The translations under genes were made by a program, and so were the position numbers. Under the pieces are notes generated by a model. That model made no database searches. It saw only the letters and a program-made list of their open reading frames with translations, and was not told the origin of the DNA. Shown here one piece after another: positions 1 to 21,948 of a stretch of 64,000 bases of DNA; position 1 is the first letter of the stretch, and the number at the start of each line of letters is the position of its first letter. Origin of the DNA: Rhynchonema sp. JSB1_4 (lineage: Eukaryota; Nematoda; Chromadorea; Monhysterida; Xyalidae). The stretch spans positions 32,678-96,677 of the forward strand of contig JASAMV010006751.1 in NCBI GenBank assembly GCA_030248065.1, written 5' to 3'.

Positions 1-1106
1 GTTGGGATCATCGCGCACCGCGTCACGCAGATCCGACAGGAACTGCTTCAGTTTCGGCATCTGCAGTTCGTTGAGCACGTTGAATTGACCGGTGCTCGAC
101 CTGGACGACGCCGATGACACCGTGGTGGACACCTGAGTACAAATGCGGTTCGGGTTGACAACAGATGTTGTCCAAACATCAGGGAAGAGATCGGATCTGT
201 AAACGTAAGGCGCAAAGAATATTCATTTCCACATGTACTTATCATGGGAGCTGCGCGGCTGACGACAGACAGGGGGTCAGGACATCGTTAAAATTGTCGC
301 TAGACGATTACACCAGACCGGATGGAAGGCTACTATCGGGAAACTTACACAAACACGCATGACTTATGTTTTGTGCCTGGAAGAGAGAGATAAATCTGAA
401 TCCCAACAACTCACACTGCCCGATGTCGATTTCGAGCCACTCGTGGATTCGATTGATGTGCTCTGCAATATCCGCTGAACATTTTCCATTCTAAAGCGGC
501 CAACTGTGTTTCAAATAATGACAGTCGTTTTAACGTCCATGTACTTGGTCAATTGCGGCCCGCTCCTCCCGTTCCCGTTCCAGTTCCCGTTCCCGACGTT
601 TTCTTTCTCTGCGCTCCCTCTTCCTCCGCTCGTGATCCCTCCGCTTTTGTTCACGTCGACGTCGATGTCGCTCCTTTCGCTCGCGACGTCTTTTGTGTCT
701 GCAAGGTGAGGAAATTTTGTGATTTTATGATCGCGACTGCGGTATATCGGGATGCATTTTTTTCAACCGGGATACGACGCGTGCATAACCCAGAGGTTTG
801 TAATCCGCACGAAACCGATACAACGCTTGGTATCGAACGGGCTCGCAGAGACTACTGTAGCATCAGAGCTGTTGTGTGAAAGTGCACTCGCCTTTCATGC
901 CGAGCCCGTCGTTGTTCCGGTGTCTCGTTGCGACGTCGATGTTTGCTGCGCGATTTCTTGTGTTTCGGGAAATTCTCTGCAAAAAGCATCTCTGAAATTT
1001 ATTTGTGATTAATCCAAGAGGTTGATATTAAAAAATTGAAAGTTGTTACACCTGTGTGCCAATAACACTAACTTTTCTGGCCTTTGCCGGAGAACAGATC
1101 GAACAT
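1..1106 (-). CDS. Arg/Glu-rich, Ser-rich protein, 5' part only (cut by window edge)
   Basis: I do not recognise the family. Five exons can be joined in phase on the minus strand: 1106-1073 (ATG at 1106), 976-892, 698-545, 474-415 and 132-1, which runs off the window. Together they give exactly 155 codons. The protein starts MFDLFSGKGQKK, then about 75 residues dominated by Arg, Lys and Glu, then a Ser/Thr-rich stretch, then a segment containing LNELQMPKLKQFLSDL that looks like a helix. Such basic tracts are common in nuclear and RNA-associated proteins, so a nuclear role is only a guess. The 891-699 intron would use a GC donor (AG|GCGAGT), which is rare but known. The ATPase gene lies upstream on the same strand. 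Evidence for coding is the unbroken phase and the sustained composition bias across four junctions, not homology. Confidence 0.6.
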
Positions 1107-2320
1107 GATGACTTGTGCTTGGTGGATTCAAGTCGCTGGATAAGATTTTGATGAAGGCTGAAGGTCGTGGAAATCGATAACGAAGTAAAATAACTGGTGA
1201 CGATTTCCGACCCTTTTCGAGTGATGACACACTGACAATTCAGCAAACAAACACGACTGAGTTGTGGAGGTATCAAATGCTGTGACTTTGACTTCAGTCA
1301 AAAGCTTACGATAGTTATGCTGCTAGTCCGATGTTCGATTACTAATGTGATGTATGTGAGGATTGGGTGCACGAAGTAATATGTACCAATATGTACATAT
1401 GTATGTACCTACCGTAGTCCAAAAAGGTCCTCTTTTTGTGGCCGCAACTTGTAACATTTAAGGCGTTCCATTGAAGAAACTGGCATTGCCAGAAAAAAAT
1501 TGGCATAAGGATCACAATGGATTGTGCAGTGGTGGTGTGGATATTCGATATTACTGTTCATTTTTGATAGTAGCTGCTTTGAGTGGTGCAGGATTATTGA
1601 ATTATTTGCATGCTGTGGTCTTTCGCTATGGTACACAGACGTGCATGTCTTGTGGGGCTCAAAACCTTCGTATTCGTCGCCTGGTTGTCACTCAATGGTT
1701 TGTGATCAAATTTTTGCTGGTGATTGACAAAGTTTTACATGTGTGCTCAGAACACAATATCGACAATTGCAATTGCGGTGGATTGCCTTTCAAATAAACA
1801 ACGGTTTTCTCTTCCTATTTTTTACTTGGCGCTAACATTACAATCATGCAGCAAGTGTGACGCTACACAGAACACAAAAATGGTAGGAATACAAGAAGAT
1901 AAGCAGTGAAAGCATGATCGCTAAAATACCAAACATATTCTACGAAACAGCTAACAACTTTGCAATGCAACAAAAACTACGAGCAGTGAAAAAGTGAGAA
2001 ATTGCAAACAACAACAAAATGATAAACTGCCACAAATTAGTAAATTTTATAAAGTTACAATTTTACGAGAGCCAGTGGCGTAGAAAAATAACAAGTTTAT
2101 GGCAACTAACACATGTAGACAGAAGAGAAACACTACTGAAGATGATATAACCAAAGTTGAGGGCAGACCGAAAACAAGCAAGAACTCATTACCAGTAAAC
2201 AATTTTCCTACGAAACAAGAAACGTTGCAGAAACTACAAAATGTGGACCTACTTGCTACGTCAGCTGCAGTTACAAAGTATTCCATCCTAAACTTCCCTA
2301 TCCCCTTATGCAAGCGTGTG
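1107..2320. other. intergenic, between the Arg-rich gene and the ATPase stop
   Basis: No convincing gene. This stretch should hold the 3' UTR of the ATPase gene and the promoter or 5' UTR of the Arg-rich gene, both on the minus strand. It is AT-rich, with only short open frames that show no family motif. I saw no clear AATAAA for the ATPase transcript in the first kilobase after its stop. Confidence 0.5.
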
Positions 2321-13088
<10,768 letters not shown>

Positions 13089-14885
13089 CGTCGAATTAGG
13101 GTTGAAGTTTCTCCACTGGCTGATGTTTCAAATGACTTTCAATGCGGTGGGGAAACGTTATTTATTATTGACATGTGGCGCACACGGGCGACACCTGAAA
13201 AAATGGAGGACATTGTATTCACTGATCTTCTATTTGGGGGGCTAGAATTTGCAACAGCTGAAACTTTAAGCTTCAATTTTGTCTTTGGCTTGGGCACCGG
13301 TCTGGAAGACCCGCGCACATTTTTTATTTTCATGCCTAATTTCAAGCTGAAAACAAAGATGTGCGACCAATCGGCCACAGGCCCATTTGCGAAACTCTGC
13401 TGGGCTGGCCCATTTTCTAAATCTATTGGTCAATTTTAGAATGGGGGGAGTATTTTGATGTCCCTACAAAGGCATGGGCATGACTGGAATAAAATTAACA
13501 GTCATCGCACGCAGAGCGAAAGATTTGAAGTTCTGCATCAATTCGGATCGGCTTTTTTTGTGCACATGGGCTGGTCGTGCGGCGCGCTGGACTTCGCATC
13601 ACATTTGGTCGCCTGCTCAAAGTTATGGTAGTTTGACTGAGCACTTACTGTTGACGGAAGCAAAATTCCGACCAATTTGTTGACCACCACGGTTGACATG
13701 ACAGACAGAAGTTGTGATGTGGACACTGGACTCAAACCTGGTGGTGGTGGTGCTTATCACAGTACTGACATAACAAAACAAAGCTTGGTTGTAGGTATCC
13801 TCGACCCCACAGTGAGACACTAAGTAGCAACAGACGCGCGAAGCGCGAAAAATTATGGATTTTTTTGCTTTTTGCTGCCTTTGGAAATTTTCTGAGACTG
13901 GATAACAACACTGGCTCACTGCTGGCCATGTGCTAAAATCTACTGGCCCAATGGCTAAAAAACCCTGTGGCCGAGCTCCTCGGATTGGACCGGTCCCGGT
14001 CCCGGAGTACGCGGGAGATCCACATCAGAGATTGTGATCAGGCCGACTTCAGCAAGGACCGGAGATTTGGAGCTTCAGAAGTTGGGCCGGCATGAATTGC
14101 TCAAATTTTTTGACAAAACTTTTTAAGGCCAAAAACCTGTAAAAAATGTGCTTCACGCAGTGTATGTGCCTATATAAAACGTGCACGGCATACGTCTTTT
14201 TGGCCGGTGCCTAACGTGTTGTCGAAAATAGAACCGGGGGCTCCATTTTTTCGCTGTGGTCATTTGAGTCAGTGGTGTTCAATTTTTTGGAGTTCAGTTC
14301 AGTTTAAGTTTTATCATCAAGGTATTCGGCAAAAGCTTCCACCAAAAGCATGTAACAAAATGAAAACGACGGGTGGCCGAACAAAACGACAAATGGTCTG
14401 AAAAATCGAAACATCGAGTTTGCAATACACACATACGACATCAAAACTGACACGAGCATTGCTCAACCGAAGGGGAGAAAACAAAAATGGAAACTAACCA
14501 GCACAATTCGAACCTCAACAAGGACAGAACGTGAATTAAAGCGGGCTTCAATTTTTCATTTGACCTTCCGACGAAAATTTCATTCTTAAAACACACAAAA
14601 AACGGTTGGCGCGCATTTTCTACCCTTAAACAGCGTCAAAAGCGGCTTTATGCACAAAAAGCGGCATTAGGCAAATTTAGGGCTAAAATAGACATTTTTA
14701 GCCATGGGGTCTATTGCCGATAATACCGTAACTGTCATCGCGCGCAGCGCGTTGCTCCAAGTTTGTTCATATGATCAGTGTTGGAGGTGGGGGGGGGGGG
14801 GTTTGGGGGGGGGGGGGGGTAGCCCCCCAGTACAGTTGGTTGGTTTATTGCTCTCAGTGACGCATAAAACCATGCACGTAAATTA

Positions 14886-15193
14886 TAGTCTGTTGATTAT
14901 ATTTCGACATAGTGCATAAGCCCCATTCAGCGATGTTTGGAGCGGGCTGGGTCGACGCCATTCTAAATGAATGTTTCAAGCATTGCTAATTCAGGCAAAG
15001 ACCGACTAAACATTGTTTGCCGCGTGGCGCAAAGACACGTGGCCTGTCATCGCACGACACCAACAATGTTCAGTCGGTCTTTGCCTGAATCAGCAATGCT
15101 TGAAACATTCATTTAGAATGGCGTCGACCCAGCCCGCTCCAAACATCGCTGAATGGGGCTTATACACTATGTCGAAATATAATCAACAGACTA
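14886..15193. mobile_element. 308-bp palindromic MITE with TA target duplication
   Basis: Inverted arms of about 130 bp: left end TAGTCTGTTGATTATA, right end its exact complement, with a spacer of about 35 bp. TA sits on both sides (14884-14885 and 15194-15195). The surrounding host repeat occurs again at 54540-54610 without the element: flanks reading ATAAAACCATGCA and AGTGATAGAAGCA are there continuous with one TA between them. This shows a single insertion that duplicated TA, as Tc1/mariner-type elements do. No coding capacity. Confidence 0.93.
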
Positions 15194-15589
15194 TAGTGAT
15201 AGAAGCAAAGTTACAAGACCGGGTGGGACAATTACGGAAATGAAAATAGTTACAACACTGGTTATAACAAAACCACAGCAAATAAAAGCTACAAAAAGCG
15301 CCAAGGAGAGAGAAAGATCACGGACATCAGGACAGATCACAGGACATGTTAACAGAACTGAAAATTATGCATTAATCCTCGTCCTCGTCAAACGACAAAT
15401 GTCGGGCTCAGAGGGCGCATATTGGGATCAGTCCATATTGTCAACAGCCCAGAACAGATGGTGGGTTGGTGATTGTCCGTCACTTCCGTGTACCACCATT
15501 TAGCGACGTGGCTGGCGTCCCCAGGCTGACGTGAATGCGTATCGAACGAGACATCGCCATATACATCCCGTTGACCGCATCCGGACGCG

Positions 15590-15898
15590 GTGGCGATAGA
15601 GCCCCCGATTTTGCCCCAAAAGTGCCAATTTTTGACCAAAATGGCCAAAATTAGTGCAAAATCAGTGGTTTTTATCTCAAATTACCCGAAATTCGCGCGC
15701 TACGCGCGCAAATACTACGTTTTCACACGATTCCACACATAATAAACACATAAAAAATTTTCACCCCAAAACCTAACCCCCCCAACCCCCCCTAGGTACA
15801 TAACCCCCCCAGGCCATCGGCTCTGGTATAGTAGGTATCCCCCCTTCTCCGAGCGCGGTACAGTAGGTATCCCCCCTCCAGAGTACCTCCAACACTGC
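15590..15898 (-). mobile_element. fragment of TACTGTACC-motif element (family A)
   Basis: This stretch is the reverse complement of 46410-46680: the same run of conserved blocks (CCAATTTTTGACCAAAATGG, a GCGCGC palindrome, the ACCTAACCCCCC block). It ends GTACCTCCAACACTG, the terminal repeat seen as CAGTGTTGGAGG at 45560. The other end is missing or too diverged to place, so the copy is truncated. Confidence 0.7.
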
Positions 15899-16727
15899 AT
15901 ATGATTGTTTGCTCAACGAAAATTTGTCGATGCACTCACGGACACATACCATATAGACGTACGAACGATTGGGCGGTGCCTTAATAGAGGTCATAAAAAT
16001 TTTACGGTAGCGCTTGTGGCCACTGGCGTTAGCTGACATGGAAAATTTTCGGCTGTTGGGCAAGACGACAATTATAAATCATGATCCAAAGTTCTGTGCA
16101 GGTTTTTGGCCACGGGTGCGCCGAACTTCATTAGAACTGTTAGAGCCGACGCTCAGGGGCGCAACTAACAAGGTCCGAATTTAGGGGCTACCTGGGCGAA
16201 AAGTCATTTTTATCCAGTGCCTGTCCCATTTCTGAAACGTCGTTTTTATCCCTTGCTTGTTTAAAATTTGGCGCTTATTAACCAATGTATCAGTCAAAGC
16301 AATAGAACCGCGCGAAAATTGTGACCTTTTGGTGCCCAGAACCACCTGAAGTCAGTGAAAATGCGTGAGCGCGCAATTTTAAAGCGTTTGAGAGTGAACA
16401 TCTTGTGAGTCAGGGGGTCCTTGTTTTTTCTTGCGACTTCTCGTTCTCCTTGCTGACACGTGAAACGCGCGATTTTTTAGACTTCAACTGTACCACGGTG
16501 AAAATCCATCAACTTGCTGGGACTGGCACGTTTCCTTCTCGATGTTTCTTCACGCGGTTTAGGGGAACGGTGAACACCTGCCCTCCTACCCTTTGCCACG
16601 GCCCAAACCATTCCAGTTCCAATGTGTGACGACTCTACGCCGAAGCACGAACTTGACCAGTACCGGTCCATATGCATGTCATATTGAATACCTGACGCTG
16701 CAACCTCCTGTCTTGGATTCCAAGACT

Positions 16728-17017
16728 CAGTGCAGTACCTGGGGGAGGGGGGTCCCCCTAAGGAACACTAACCGCCGCGACCAAGGTACACTAGTACACT
16801 GACCGCCGCGCCAGGTACACTAACCGCCTCAATTTTTCCCTAAAATGGGCATTTTTAGGCCTAAAATGGGCCAAATGTTCGACCTCAAAAATGACTTTTC
16901 TCCAAATTTGGGTCCTCCCCCCCTTCCGGGTCCTTCCCCCCCCCCCAGGTGGGTACGTCTGTTCCCCCTCCGAAAAAAGGGGGTACCGCCTGTTCCCCCT
17001 CCGGACCGGGAACTACA
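16728..17017. mobile_element. hAT-like element, family D, with two different end motifs
   Basis: Ends read CAGTGCAGTACCTGGGGG and CCGGACCGGGAACTACACT, the terminal repeats of family D. The core matches the copies at 22781 and 46020. The left subterminal repeats are the (complemented) GGCGGTTAGTGTACC type found at both ends of the 46020 copy. The right ones are the GGGGGAACAGACGTACC type found in the 23720 copy. No clean target duplication is visible. Confidence 0.75.
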
Positions 17018-17099
17018 CTTGGGATACCTATTGTACCGCGCCAAACATCGGGGATGCCTACTGTACCAGCAGGCCAGGGACGCAGAAAGTGACATTTTG

Positions 17100-17765
17100 G
17101 CGTTTGTATGAAAAAATATGAATTCGGTAACTTGAGCCAAAAATTTGCATTTGCACTAATCATGCAAATGAGCAAAAATTTGCCTGTTTTGGCCCAAAAC
17201 TAGGTGCCGGGTTTTTTTTCCAAAAACTAGATGTCGGGTGTCGGGTTTTTTGGAACTGTCGGGCAGTGTAGTGGCAGGCAAATGGTTGCAAGGTACCCTT
17301 GGGGGGGATGGATCCAGATGGTTGCAAGGTACCCCCCTACCCAGCCTCCGGAAGGTTGCAAGGTACCCCTGAGGTCCGAAAAAAGGGTGTTTTTTGCATG
17401 CATTATACTGCAAATTTGACCGAAAAATAGGTACTTTTTTGCATTTTGGCCGAAAATTTGCCTAAAATACCTATTATATGGAGGTTTGCGCGCGGAGCGC
17501 GCGAATTTTGGGGGTTTGAGGTCGAAAAACACCCATTTTTGCCTATAAAAACCATAAATTGATGGTTGCAAGGTACCCTCCGGGGTGGTTGCAAGGTACC
17601 TACCCTTCCCCCCCCCCAAGGGGTGGTTGCAAGGTACCTACTCCTTAGGGGGGGGGAATCCCCCCCCCATCCCCCCCCAGCCACTACACTGCTGTCGGGT
17701 GTAGGCTTTTTTTCTCAAATGTCGGGTGTCGGGTACTTCCAGATGTCGGCTGTCTGGTACCCCCG
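17100..17765 (-). mobile_element. family F element interrupted by a family E element
   Basis: Outside 17256-17699 this is the reverse complement of the family F copy in COG4 (29459-29881): the blocks of GTCGGGTGTCGGG and CCAAAAACTAG match in order. The interruption is described in the next entry. Copies of F are rich in CCGACACCCGACATC units. Confidence 0.8.
17264..17691. mobile_element. hAT-like element, family E, inserted in family F
   Basis: Ends are CAGTGTAGTGGCAGGC and CCCCCCAGCCACTACACTG, with the 8-bp duplication CTGTCGGG on both sides (17256-17263 and 17692-17699). In the intact F copy near 29,510-29,560 the same sequence is present once and uninterrupted (as CCCGACAG on the plus strand). 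Subterminal units read GGTTGCAAGGTACC at both ends. A GCGCGCGGAGCGCGCG palindrome lies in the core at about 17487. No open frame of note. Confidence 0.92.
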
Positions 17766-18469
17766 ACCTCTGGCCCTACTCAGAAGTGGCCACTATTACC
17801 CACTTAGTACATGCCAGTGCTGTGGCTGGGGGGGGGTTGCCGTCGAATGATCACTTATTGTAATGAAACGCCTTGTATGTCTGGGTTGCCTTGAGGGCTG
17901 CATTGAAGCAAAAAATACCAATGTTATTGGTCAGACAGTAAGGTGCTTTGAGGGTGCGCCTTTGCGCAAGACCAGTGACACGTTGCTGTTTCGGCCCGTA
18001 ACGCCAGACAACTTAGGTGATCCGGGCCAGTCGTCAGAGACGAAATCACCGGTCACAGATTTACATTTGTAGCTTACCTCTTTGGTAACTGTGAAATCTG
18101 TGTCGTTGTCAGGTTGCCGCTTTTGTAACTTTGAAACTTACTGGCCAGACTTGTAAGTTGGTATTTGACGAAAACCATCTTTGATCACTAAGCCTGTCAC
18201 GCAACTATAATTCGAAAAATCTATCTCCACCAGTTATCCTTTGGGCTGACGCTTTTGTGCTTACCAAGGACACAGTTGGATTTTGTCTTGATCTTGACGT
18301 GATTCGTTACACGATACGTGTGAACTAATTTGTGCTTGTATAGTACATTTCTAATTTCGTTGCCTCATGCATTTTTACAGTCGCAGGGAAACTCCCGTTC
18401 TCGAAGTCGAAGCAGACAACAAGCTCAACACGTAAAATATGTAGTCAACAAGCCACGCAGCTGACACAT

Positions 18470-18766
18470 AAAGGCAGTCTACGGGAGGTTGTCACTCAGC
18501 CCCCGAATACCGTAACCCACCGTAATTTTGATCTGCAAGGATCGTGGCGAGACCATTTTGTTTTTTATCTATGTTTTGCGTGTTAGCGCCAACACCAACC
18601 AACATTTCGGAGTTTTGGCGATCGACGCGCACGATGACAATTTCCAGCTTGCTGCCGCTAATACACGTGTAGATAAGCAGCGATCAGCATGGGTCTCGCA
18701 ACGATCTTGCTTGCGATGGGTTACGGCATTCGGGGGCTGAGTGACAACCTCCCGTAGACTGCCTTT
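18470..18766. repeat. inverted repeat with 49-bp arms
   Basis: The arm 18470-18518 starts AAAGGCAGTCTACGGGAGG. The arm 18718-18766 is its reverse complement with one or two changes. The spacer of about 200 bp has no gene. This looks like a two-ended element or MITE; target duplication not clear. Confidence 0.8.
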
Positions 18767-19007
18767 ACCCGTCTTGTGTGTGACTGAAACATTCGAAACG
18801 CACACTAGCCAGCTGCGTGCCATCATGCTCCACATTGTATTCCACAACGTGTAACATTTCCCAAATCAGCAGCCACGTCAGAATGTTTCACCTTTCCGTC
18901 AGCTGCGAAATCGGGCTCGTGTTGACGTAGTTTGCCTATAAACGAGAAGCTCATGAATGTATGGTTTGCAGGTGGACCGACACAAGCCAAAAATCATGAA
19001 ACGTTTG

Positions 19008-19243
19008 TGAAACATTACTGTCCACGAAAGGCGGAACGCCCTCTGAGACTGGAAAGGCGGAACACCGTCGCCAAAGCAGAAGCGGTGTCGTTACGGTAAC
19101 GAGAGCCAATCGCCGGAATAAGCACTAGACGGCCCGCCAACTTTTGGCAGAGGAGAGCGTCCAACGGCATCACTTTTGCTTGACGACGGTGTTCCGCTTT
19201 TCCGGTCTCCGGTCTGAGAGGGTTTCTGACCCGTAATGTTTCA
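19008..19243. repeat. diverged inverted repeat
   Basis: The left arm starting TGAAACATTAC at 19008 and the right arm ending GTAATGTTTCA near 19243 pair over about 60 bp with several mismatches, including the shared GCGGAACACCGTCG. The spacer is about 110 bp. Probably an old palindromic element. Confidence 0.65.
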
Positions 19244-19496
19244 CGAAAAATTGAAAGACGCTCTGGTGGGCGGAAAATGAACTGAACTGAAATAACGTGA
19301 AAATTCAGGGCATTTGAACCACGGCATTGACTTCGAAAATCTGAAGTTTTGGACAAACCTAGCTCAGGTGTTGTGCGGAAACGCAGGGACGGCTGTCCTT
19401 TGGCTGAGCCCAAAACCACACCACTTTGAGGGGTAGACAAGACACATCTTCGTGGCTGGCTGGACAAGTAAATCTTGCTGAACTGAACTCCTCAAC

Positions 19497-20127
19497 TTGT
19501 TAAAGCGGGGGTCCAGGCAGTTGGGTCACTGCGCCAAACTTGTTCAACTTTTCACAGGTTATAGTCGACATTAATCTCAACACAATTCCATTTACAGAAC
19601 TTTAATTGAAGCAGTATCGACCGAGAACAGCGTCGTCAAAGGTACTAACTCGGGAACAAAATAAATTTCGGACCAGCTGCCCAAAAACGACATTTATGGC
19701 GTGTGAAGATACGTCACCAATCTCTTTTTATTCGCTGGGTTACGGTAGTTTCAGAACTGCACTGGATAGAAAAATGTTTCACACGTGCCAACTCAGTGCC
19801 AACTCACCATCAGAAGATAAGCGCACCAACATTTGGGGAACAAAACGCTCGATGACCACGCTGGTTTGGGCTGTGCTACCGTAACCCAGCGAATAAAAAG
19901 AGATTGCTGCCCTATCTTTACACGTTATGATTGTCGTTTTTGGGCAGCTGGTCCGGAATATTTTATACTCCTGTGTTGGTACCTTTGACGATATCGTTCT
20001 CGGTCGATACTGAGGCTACCGATTTCATATAAACTGCATTATATTCACATGAATTGCGACACACGGATCTGAAGTTTTCAGCAAGTTTGGTGACCGGACC
20101 TTACTGCCTGGACTCCCGCTTTAACAA
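19497..20127. repeat. 631-bp imperfect palindromic element
   Basis: The ends TTGTTAAAGCGGGGGTCC and its complement near 20127 begin long inverted arms. The arms pair again around GTATCGACCGAGAAC, GGACCAGCTGCCCAAAAACG and CTCTTTTTATTCGCTGGG. The loop is near 19755-19880. Arms differ by scattered substitutions and small indels, so it is older than the 308-bp MITE. Non-coding. Confidence 0.8.
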
Positions 20128-20552
20128 TAACACATCTCAAGTCTAACTATCCATATCCATCTCCCCCTCCACCCCAAATCACTTCAACTGGTTGATCGTC
20201 TCATTCAACTCAGCCCAATCGGCCATTGCTTTCATTTCATTTCATCTCACTTCTTCCAAATTGACTGAAGCGGGATCACTTCATTATCAAATAGAAACCT
20301 TCAAATTCTACGAGTCGTGTTCTGTTGAAAACATTGCGATGTAATCCAGTTACGCAGATACATACGTGTAGATTATATCGTTTTCGTTACGGTGTTCTGC
20401 CTTGTTACCGTATACATACAGTAACCATTTGCTTGCGGGGGTGACCCGCCTTGGCCTTGCACTTGCATGGTTGTCTCACCTTGTTCAATCATGCGCATCG
20501 CACACGCGCGCGCAACACACTGCTGCAAACAACACACATGCACACACACACA

Positions 20553-21337
20553 CAGGGTTGGATTAAAAAAAAAAGTAAAAATTTTTTTGTAAAAAAAAAT
20601 TTTTTTTTTAAAAAAAAAGTTGGCCACTTTTTTTATTTTAAAATTTTAAAAAGTAAGTCCACTTTTTTTATTCTTTTTCCCCTTTTTTTCGTTATTTTCT
20701 CACTTTTTAAGGTAAAAATGTATGTTTTCATGCGTTTTATTGCTCATCATTCTCAAAAAATCGCCTGCGGCGCTTATATTTCAGTTTAAAATGGCGTTGT
20801 AATGGACTCATACAGTTCCTAGACATCCCAACAATCGCTGCACGTATAATATAGGACACCCCATACCGTATACTGTGCAGTTATTGAGCTATCGACGTAA
20901 GCTATCGACAGACTCCACGTTGCTCGCCTATTTGCAGTTGTGTGGATTTGTCATTTGTTGCTTTTGTCACACAACATGAGTGTGGTGTAGCTCTTTATCT
21001 CTCTTCAAATTTATCCCCAAATTCACAAACAGAAGGTTGGTCTTCCTTTTGTCATATATGTATGCCCACAGAGTTACCTTCGGGCGGGTTCTCAAAGTTG
21101 TGACCAAATGGGCTAGATCGCAGGTGATCGACATAAACATGCAAGTCAGTGGAGAAGTTCTCTTTAGTGTCCCTCAAAACATACCTAAGTAACATGATTT
21201 CAGAAATTTCATTTTTCTAGAAACCAATTTTTTGGGGGTCCGGAATAAAAAAAAGTGATTTTTAAAAAAAAAATTTTAAAAAGTTTTTTTTTAAAAAAAA
21301 AAGTTCGATAATAAAAAAATTTTTTAATCCAACCCTG
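20553..21337. mobile_element. hAT-like element in a CA microsatellite
   Basis: The ends are CAGGGTTGGATTAAAAAA and TTTTTTAATCCAACCCTG, inverted. Both ends abut CACACACA, which fits an 8-bp duplication of microsatellite sequence, though the simple repeat makes this weak evidence alone. The subterminal zones are A/T homopolymer runs. The middle, with a TATATG-rich stretch, has no transposase motif. Confidence 0.75.
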
Positions 21338-21432
21338 CACACACACAAACACACACAAACGCGCCAGCCAGCTGTGCTGACTGTGCTGCTGCTTGTTTGT
21401 TTATAAGGCACGTGTTTAGCAGCTTGGTCAAC

Positions 21433-21507
21433 ACGACTTTATAGCCGAAACGGTAAGTAGTCGGACTCACAACCGAAAGGTCGAGGGTTCGAGTCCACCC
21501 TAGGCGC
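21433..21507 (+). repeat. tRNA-derived sequence (SINE head or tRNA pseudogene)
   Basis: A box-A-like TAGCCGAAACGG (about 21442-21453) and a box-B-like GGTTCGAGTCC (about 21486-21496) stand at tRNA spacing. TTTTTT follows at about 21515, as an RNA polymerase III stop would. The acceptor arm does not pair and the T arm pairs poorly, so this is not a working tRNA. More likely it is a tRNA relic or the head of a short interspersed element. Confidence 0.5.
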
Positions 21508-21534
21508 TCGAAACTTTTTTCGCACAAAACTTGT

Positions 21535-21670
21535 CCCGGGACTTTTAGTCACCTGAGCCCGGGCCCGGGCCAGCACCGCGGGACTTTTAGTCACCGGCCC
21601 CGGGCCCCGGGGCTTTTAGTCACCTCATCCCGGGCCCGGGCCCCGGGCCCCCGGGACTTTTAGTCGGTCC
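21535..21670. repeat. GC-rich tandem repeat with CTTTTAGTCACC unit
   Basis: About four units of roughly 35-40 bp, each carrying (G)GGACTTTTAGTCACC or a close variant, separated by GGGCCCGGG-type blocks. Self-complementary GC blocks would make it strongly structured. No gene here. Confidence 0.75.
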
Positions 21671-21948
21671 CCAGCTGCGTATCAAACAGTCACATCACCA
21701 GGAAGATTCCACGACAATTCTGACAAGACCAGGCGTTAATTTTCACAAACCCGCGCAGAGCAGAGCGGCCCGGCGCGGCCCGACGAGGTAACCTGGGGGG
21801 GGGGGGGGTTGGGGGTTAGGTTTTTTGTCTGGAATCGTGTGAAAACGTAGCATTAGCGCGCGAATTTTGGGTAATTTTTTTGAGGTAAAAAATCCATTGA
21901 TTTTACACTAATTTTGGCCATTTTGGTCAAAAATTGGCACCTTTGGGG

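Noticed and set aside
13139..13439. 88-codon plus-strand and 79-codon minus-strand open frames upstream of the ATPase first exon
   Set aside because: No family motif, overlapping on opposite strands, and in a region expected to be promoter.
14780..17700. CRISPR-like array from regularly spaced GTACC motifs
   Set aside because: The units lie at both ends of transposons with 8-bp duplications, spacers are not of constant length, and the genome is eukaryotic.
21433..21507. Working tRNA gene
   Set aside because: Box A and box B are good, but the acceptor and T stems do not pair; called a tRNA-derived repeat instead.
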